From contig CAJINV010000011.1 of NCBI GenBank assembly GCA_905178155.1, positions 2,313,331 through 2,377,330 on the forward strand: a DNA stretch of 64,000 nucleotides, given 5' to 3'. The notes below the pieces were generated by a model. It saw only the letters and a list, made by a program, of their open reading frames with translations, searched no databases and was not told the DNA's origin. Of the stretch, positions 58,401 through 64,000 are shown in pieces. Each line of letters starts with the position of its first letter. Positions within the stretch are counted from its first letter, which is position 1. The stretch comes from Amoebophrya sp. A120 (Eukaryota > Sar > Dinophyceae > Syndiniales > Amoebophryaceae). A program made the translations under genes and the position numbers.

Positions 58401-61400
58401 ATGCGGACAAGAATTCTGCTGGTGAAAAGCGTTCATCTTCACCATTGATGTCGCGGGCGCCGTCGGGCCTCGACGTTGACGGAGAACCGTCATTAGGGCG
58501 CGTATTGTGCATCGCGGCCGCGGCCACCTCTACCACATCATCTCAGTGCCTAGGAAGCAGCAGCGCATCATCTTCGGCGCCAAAGGATAAAGTAGAAACC
58601 CAGCCGCCTCTTGCTGCTGCACAGCAATACTACACACCCGCCTTTTTTCTGGCGCGTGGTCGGGTTACCTCTTCTGCAACCAGTTCGGCCCCGCAGGCTT
58701 CGACTTCTTCCTCTTTGTCCTCGACAGCTGCTCCTCAACACCTTGGGGGCATGGCACCGACTTTCGGGTTCCCGCGGGCAGAGGCGGAAACAGCAACGAG
58801 AGCCGGCGCAGCAGCAGCAGCAGCCGCACTTCCTGTACAACCACGCTCAAACAACTTCGTGAGCAGTAAATCTGAAGCAGAAAAGGAAACAAACGCCCGT
58901 TTCCGCACGAAATTGTGCAACGACGAGAACAAGCAACGTGGTGGCGGTGATGTACTTCTAGAGGAACAAGAACTACAACAAGTTGCACCAGTAGCGCTCC
59001 TCAACCAGCACCCCGGAACAACAAGGAACGGCGCAAACGCAACGGCCTCGGACCTGCAACTGCACGCCGGTCGGGATCCTCACCAGAACAACAGTGGGTT
59101 CTCGTCGGCGCGCCCGTCGGCCCTTTTTGCCGTGGGGGGCGGCGGTGGACAAGAATCGCACGAGGGCCTCCACCGGCTCGGCACACGCACAATCACAGAA
59201 CCCGATCTGCTGGCGGCCTTGGACCCTAGTACGGCCCAGCTTTCGTCATCGGACAACGAAAGCGAAGGTGACGATGGTGGCCACGATGCTGGTACAGCAG
59301 GGCAGCGGAAGTCAGCTAAAAATGGTCGCGGAGATGAGGATCGCGATGTCCTCGCGAGAGCATCGCGATCTTGCGACGAGCTTCGTGCATTGATCGAGTT
59401 GGAAGCGGATGGCTTAGAGGAGAGGACCAACTACGCCGGACTGCGTTTGCCACGCCAGTGGACCGGCCACTGGATGGAGCCAGACCTGCGACCCGCCGTG
59501 CTGCCCATCAAAAAGGAAGCCGAGCGGCAGGATAAGTTTCGTCCAAAGGGGCCTCGCCCCACGTTCACCGCCGCGGGGCGGCGGGAAGCGTTATTTACGC
59601 TCTCACCCACTGCCACTCAGGTGCAGCGTGCTGCCCGGTCGGCCCGCGCCAAGGGTTGTGCTAAGCTGGGGAAGGTGCTCCGAGAGCGGCGCGCGACAGA
59701 GACGTCCTCGTCCTCGTCTGAAAACGAGTCGGCTGGAGAGGACGAAGACATTATGTTCGCGTCTGCAGAGGACCACGCAGAGGTGGACACTCAGCCCGAG
59801 GTGGACCCCACTGACCCGTCCCAAGAACAAGATCAAGTAACGGGCGAACACCGCGACGGACAGGGACAAGGCGAAGAACAGGGGCGAGAGGATATCATAT
59901 GTAAAAACGTCCCCACACCAGAGTCAAGATGGGAACTGAGCAACACAAATCCAGAAGTTTTGGGAGCCATGCATGACAAGTTGCAGTCCGTAGTGTAGTG
60001 CATGTTAGCAACGACGACCGCATCACAAATTCATCTGCTTATCCTGTTTACAGCATTACAAATTCCAAAACACGATCGGAAACGCCCCTGAAGGAGATGC
60101 GCATTACAAATCTTCCTGTAATCGCAAATATGCATGACAACTCTGGGGTGGGGACATTTTTACTCAGGATAGAGGAAATTACGGGAGGGGCGGCGGAGGT
60201 GCATCATGTTGACGACGACTGGGTTATTGTGAGGAAAAGTCCCCCCTTCCCATACCAACCCGGGACAATTCTGAAAATTTGTGATGCTGATTTGTGACCA
60301 CAAATCGACTCTGTATTGCAAGAAGGCAAATCGAAAAAACCCCGCCGCGTTCTGCAGGGAATTTGTCATGCTGTGTGGCCTACAGAGGATGCGACTGCCT
60401 TGCCAGGCGCCTACACCAAAACGCCCCTACCCAGGCTCTTTATCTGCCTGCAGTCCTCTACTGCACGACAAAGCCGATTTGTGTACAGAAATTCCGCATC
60501 GCGGATTTTCATTTCGGTATGGGGCGGGGGGATGTTTCCTTTTGATATGGGTCGCGTTTTTTTCCCCGCATGATTGGCTGTATCACGGGGTTCAGGTCAA
60601 GGACGCGAGACTGCGGTGCTGGGTTGATCACGTTGAGGCAGTTGTCTGTCCGGATCCTGAAGATTTGGCGCCGCGCAGCGACCCGTACCCTTCGGAGGCA
60701 ACGCCGGAGTCACAATGCTCGAGCAATCATGACGTCGACAACGAGTCGAGGAGCTCGACGAGCTCTAGTAGCGCTGGCGACCAGGAGGTGAGCCAGCAAG
60801 TCAACAATATTGCCTCCGTCTCTTCGCGGCCCCATGGCGACGTCGAAGAGCTCCGGCCTGCCGCGGAACAACTTTTCATTCCGCACGGCCTCGATGATGT
60901 CAATTTGGAGCGAGAACAACCCCGGAGCTGCAGTCCGGCCCCGCGGGTGGTTCTGCAGTGCCGCCGCACGAGAGCCACTCGCCTCGCGTCGCTCGCGCCG
61001 GTGTATTCCAGCTGCACACCGGTCTATCCTTTGGAAAAACGGGGCCCACAGCACGACCTCCCCAGAGTCAAGAGGGGGATTTAGCAGTAAACAAATCAAC
61101 AAGGTTTCGCTGTTGCGCATGTTGACAAGTCTGGGATCGTAGTGTCATGGTGTTTAAGTAGTTGTGCAGGCGCATTACAAATCGATCATCCTATCCAGAT
61201 TGTAGCATGACAAAGACTAAGACAACCTGCCAGGCAGCATTAGAAAGTGCCCCTTATGAACAATATGTGGAGCTGGTGTGCTGGCGCATGAGAAACTTTT
61301 ATAGACATTCCAGTTTGATGATGCAGCTGCATGACACGTCTGGGGTGTGCTTGGCCTTCTTATTTTTACTCAGGATACGGGCATCGCGGAGGACAGTTCC

Positions 61401-64000
61401 CCCTTCGTGCTCCACAGCCGCGATCTGGCGGAGCCGATTTTGGTTTCGATGCAGGGCGGCAAGCCCGACGTGGAAGAAGAAGTCGTGCAGCGGAAAGACG
61501 GGGCAGCAGTTGCTGCTCCAGGCGGGGCAGTAGCTGCTGGCACGACCTTATCTTGTGCAAAAGTATCGTACTAGTATAAGCTGCATTACAAATTGACTTT
61601 AGCATTACAAATTTAATTTGTAATGCTGATCTACCTCGAGAAGGAGATTTGTAATGCATAAATGCAATTACTACGAGTACGATGCTTTTGCACAGGATAG
61701 ACCTGGTACGTCGAACAGCTGAACGACGGATATGGTGTTCTCAACTGTTGCATTCTCAACTGTATACATGAATTTGTGATGCAAGAATGGCAAAAGTCAA
61801 AGCAGGAAGGTTGCGCCTTGAGCATTACAAATCCCGCACAGATTTAGGCTCTCTTTAGCCCTTCCAAAACTTGTCATGCGAAGTAGCTCCACCTTGTGGA
61901 TGTTGATGCTCATTTTGCATGACGAATCATGTAACAGTTGAGAATGTAACGCTTGAGAACGCCATAACGTATCTGAAACGGTGTTGTCCGACGAGGAGGG
62001 CGCTTTTCTGCACCAGCAGTCCACTGCGGTGTTATGGCGGGAGGAAAGAATATCGCAAGAAAAAACTGTTTCACTGTAAACTTGTGATCCATAGAACGGA
62101 ATGCAAATGTGTTTGTGTTACTACACATGCAAGACATTGGATTTTTTTTTTAGCTGTGTTTTCCCTCAGGAAGCACGCATGCCAAGATTTCTTTGTCATT
62201 TGTAACAAACTTGTGATGCAGATCTTGCAAAATCATCACAGTGAAACAGTTTTTTCAAGGGATAAAGAACGCCACTGTGCCCCCTGCGCGGTTCTCTGCG
62301 CCCGTTTCTGTTGGGCAACCTCTCCAGTAGGATGACGGACTTGTGTATCCAAGAAGATTTTTGTGCGTGTAACTTATATTTTTGGAGGCATTTTTAGGTA
62401 TTTTTACAGCACAAGCAGCATTACAAATGCAAATCTGTCTGGCATGATGAGAACAAAAACCTGTCATGCGCAGATGATGCGTGAAAATATAAATAATGCG
62501 GCTCAGTCGTGGACGACCTCAGAATGGCAAGGCATATGTACAGCATGACAAATGATTATCATCTTGCATGTTGCGCATCACTTAGTTACGCCAACAATGT
62601 TTTTTTCTTGCATACTGTGGGCAGCCAAAATATGGCGTTCTCAAACGTTACATTCTCAACTGTTACATGCACTTGCAATGCAAGAAAAGCAAAAGTGAAA
62701 GTGGCAACGTGGCAGCTTTCGCATCACAGATTATGATGCTGTTTAGCCTTTCGAAAATTTGTCATGCTAAGCACCTTGATCAAGTGGAGGCTGATGGCAA
62801 TTTTGCATGACAAATTCATGTAACACGACTTGAGAATGTAACAGTTGAGAACGCCATACAAAAGGGGGGAGATGTGGAAGAACCGCAAACGAGTGGACCG
62901 CAGTCTCGCGAAGGTATGAGAGTGGTTCACAACTCCCCCTCCCCTCATTTGTCATGCAAAAACGCAGTTCCACTTCCAGGCACTGCCTCTCATCGCTACC
63001 TTGCATGACAGACTTGGGAATTATTCAAACAGTACTTATAAACCGCACGCATATTCGTCATGCGGAAGCTACATTTATTCTGACCTTCTGTCTATTGTTG
63101 TTCTTGCCTTGTTCAAATGAGGGTGACTCAGGGGGAGTTCTTGTGCTGCACTCTCATAGTCGGGGTTCAAACACGAGAAGCCACCGCCTCCCTGGATTTT
63201 CGAAGTCACAGCACCACAAACGTTGCCTTACCCGGGTGACGCCGACGAGTGCGAGGAATGGGAACGCATCCAGGCCAAGCTGCTAGACGAGTTGCGCCGC
63301 GTGCATATTGATCCGCACGATAAAAATGTTATCCCAAGAAAATAAAACTTTGTAGCGTGGAACTTTGATGATGCAACTGAACTGTAATAAGTATGCAACT
63401 ATGCAGATCGACATCATGCAGAGTGAAGATGAACATGAACACCCACAGCCACACTTATGAAAATATGCGTGGAGTATGCTAGTGCGCTTCCATAATTTTC
63501 GTGGACTAGTAGTACACCCAGGGCCAGGACATTGGGCACGTCAAAAACTTTCCTACTGCCGCGCCCGCTTCAATATTTCCATCGCGCGCTACTACTCAGT
63601 TTTTACGCACGACCACAAGGCTCTTATTCTGCAGGAGTCCTCTGCAAATATTTGGGATTCATCTCATCATGCTTATGTTTTCGTTTGCATTATGAGTGCC
63701 CGCGGCCACAGTTTTAAAAACATTTCCCTTGGATATTCCAGAAGAAGAGCCCCGACGCCGACGAAGAACAGCAGCAGAACACTGGCGAGGAGCAAGGTGT
63801 CGACCGGCCTCCCGTGGCAGCCAATGTCTTGCACGGGGCCAACCTCCCTGTCCCGGACCAGGCAACCGAAGCGAACGGCAGGCGGAGAGAAATGGTTCCT
63901 CTGGATGAAATATCCTGTGCAAAAGTATTGTACTGTAGTATTGCAATCATGCATTACAAATTTTTTTCTTAACGGGAAATCCGCAATACAAGTCTATTAA
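55441..64000 (+). CDS. Large orphan protein, 3' partial, rich in introners
   Basis: ATG 55441 (the frame is open from 55285). Coding pieces 55441-56414, 56732-56982, 57048-57324, 57690-58140, 58334-59892, 60177-60224, 60553-61024, 61383-61548, 61705-61730, 61972-62050, 62270-62345, 62620-62630, 62864-62914, 63164-63327 and 63742-63910 keep one frame for at least 1591 codons, running off the window inside IE50. Most of it is low-complexity S/A/T/E-rich. More globular patches are DDDWVAFFSPHDWLYHGVQVKDARLRCWVDHVEAVVCP, TWYVEQLNDG.SETVLSDEEGAFLHQQSTAVLWREER and PPPPWIFEVTAPQTLPYPGDADECEEWERIQAKLLDELRRV. I recognise no family. A hydrophobic stretch (MFALFHLFLLIFSADFVAL, near residue 32) may be a signal anchor. 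Junctions 56982/57048 and 63327/63742 are GT-AG; the first is uncertain. Confidence 0.65.
56415..56726. mobile_element. Introner IE38 (family B)
   Basis: TSD cgcac at 56410-56414 and 56727-56731, perfect. Near-identical to IE10 but about 50 bp longer, because gcatgacaaatcgcgc is repeated near the right end. Joins TART-PLNTTS. Confidence 0.94.
56983..57047 (+). repeat. (AAATC)n microsatellite within a possible small intron
   Basis: About seven copies of a pentanucleotide repeat at about 57000-57036. The reading frame differs on its two sides. A GT at 56983 and AG ending at 57047 would restore it as a 65-bp intron; an indel in the repeat is the alternative. Confidence 0.6.
57325..57684. mobile_element. 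Introner IE39 (decayed), longest copy
   Basis: 360 bp. TSD gcgag at 57320-57324 and ccgag at 57685-57689 (one mismatch). Terminal repeats are weak; internal tgtcatgc motifs are present. The frame is kept (ENMAS-PRSSSKV region). Confidence 0.7.
58141..58328. mobile_element. Introner IE40 (family B)
   Basis: TSD ggcat at 58136-58140 and ggcag at 58329-58333 (one mismatch). TIR tatgcgttgc...gtctggaagtag; right end ctacttccagatc...gcaatgcata. Confidence 0.88.
59893..60171. mobile_element. Introner IE41 (family A)
   Basis: TSD gagga at 59888-59892 and 60172-60176, perfect. TIR tatcatatgtaaaaacgt. Joins GREE-ITGGAAEV. Confidence 0.93.
60225..60547. mobile_element. Introner IE42 (family A variant)
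   Basis: TSD tgggt at 60220-60224 and 60548-60552, perfect. TIR tattgtgaggaaaagtcc and inverted ggtatggggcggggggatg. Joins DDDWV-AFFSPHDW. Confidence 0.92.
61025..61377. mobile_element. Introner IE43 (family A, decayed)
   Basis: TSD cggtc at 61020-61024 and cgggc at 61378-61382 (one mismatch). Right end tttttactcaggata is typical; the left arm has diverged (tatcctttggaaaaac). Confidence 0.83.
61549..61699. mobile_element. Introner IE44 (family F), compact
   Basis: 151 bp. TSD gacct at 61544-61548 and 61700-61704, perfect. TIR gtgcaaaagtatcgtacta. The interior is almost only GCATTACAAATT and its reverse complement. Joins AGTT-WYVEQL. Confidence 0.94.
61731..61966. mobile_element. Introner IE45 (family G)
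   Basis: TSD acgga at 61726-61730 and acgta at 61967-61971 (one mismatch). TIR tatggtgttctcaactgtt. Confidence 0.9.
62051..62264. mobile_element. Introner IE46 (family C)
   Basis: TSD aagaa at 62046-62050 and 62265-62269, perfect. TIR tatcgcaagaaaaaactgtt; right end aacagttttttcaagggata. Confidence 0.92.
62346..62614. mobile_element. Introner IE47 (family C)
   Basis: TSD ttgtg at 62341-62345 and ctgtg at 62615-62619 (one mismatch). TIR tatccaagaagatttttgtg; right end ttttttcttgcata. Confidence 0.88.
62631..62858. mobile_element. Introner IE48 (family G)
   Basis: TSD caaaa at 62626-62630 and 62859-62863, perfect. TIR tatggcgttctcaaacgtta. Begins 16 bases after IE47 ends. Confidence 0.93.
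62915..63158. mobile_element. Introner IE49 (family E)
   Basis: TIR tatgagagtggttcacaact; right end ctgcactctcata. Flanks gaagg / gtcgg share three of five bases; frame kept. Confidence 0.85.
63328..63741 (+). other. GT-AG intron with introner-like ends
   Basis: Donor AAAAAT|GTTATCCC and acceptor TTCCAG|AAGAAG, phase 0 on both sides. Immediately inside are tatcccaagaaaata and its inverted counterpart ttcccttggata, so an introner terminus abuts each canonical splice site. No TSD. Confidence 0.6.
63911..64000. mobile_element. Introner IE50 (family F), cut by window end
   Basis: Left TIR tatcctgtgcaaaagtattg after flank tgaaa; the interior has gcattacaaattt. The right end lies beyond the window. 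Confidence 0.85.

Overview
The window is nuclear DNA of a eukaryote with dense genes, all on the + strand. It most resembles a dinoflagellate-lineage alveolate. My best guess is a syndinian such as Amoebophrya, whose published genomes are known for introner elements and non-canonical introns; this assignment rests on remembered literature and gene style, not on a database search. Flagellar/ciliary proteins (meckelin, katanin p80, a sperm-tail PG-repeat protein) show a flagellated cell.

Layout: 1-1467 end of a disordered protein and a RING-like finger; 2716-3640 ISCA2-type Fe-S protein; 4369-6216 SET methyltransferase; 6878-9492 coiled-coil orphan; 10468-11681 PG-repeat protein; 12502-13366 an intergenic inverted-repeat element; 13483-17876 class III aminotransferase; 18884-22095 orphan; 22863-24680 mitochondrial oxoglutarate/malate-type carrier; 26114-27595 NIFK/Nop15-like nucleolar RRM protein; 28656-36518 katanin p80; 37276-46641 meckelin (TMEM67); 47824-49719 single-exon orphan; 50619-53981 TBC Rab-GAP; 55441->64000 large orphan running off the window.

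The dominant signal is a system of small mobile introns (introners). I located 49 complete copies and one cut by the window end, 138-360 bp each, about 12.1 kb or 19% of the sequence. All lie inside coding sequence. Each begins TAT (rarely TAC) and ends ATA (once ACA), has terminal inverted repeats (TIRs), and is flanked by a 5-bp target-site duplication (TSD): 31 perfect, 12 with one mismatch, 5 weaker, 1 not visible. Removing the element plus one TSD copy restores the reading frame in every gene tested, for example ten elements in the aminotransferase give exactly 622 codons and the meckelin exons give exactly 1664. The boundaries are not GT-AG. At least nine TIR families (A-I, my labels) share an internal motif TTGTNATGC/GCATNACAA, and same-family copies occur in both orientations. 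Ordinary GT-AG introns coexist in the same genes, and two of these appear to contain introner remnants.

Other oddities are a 1.2-kb insertion flanked by a 48-bp direct repeat across a katanin splice acceptor, a roughly 550-residue Q/M/S-rich insert in meckelin, and a pentanucleotide repeat at a reading-frame switch. I found no tRNA, rRNA, CRISPR array or transposase gene.
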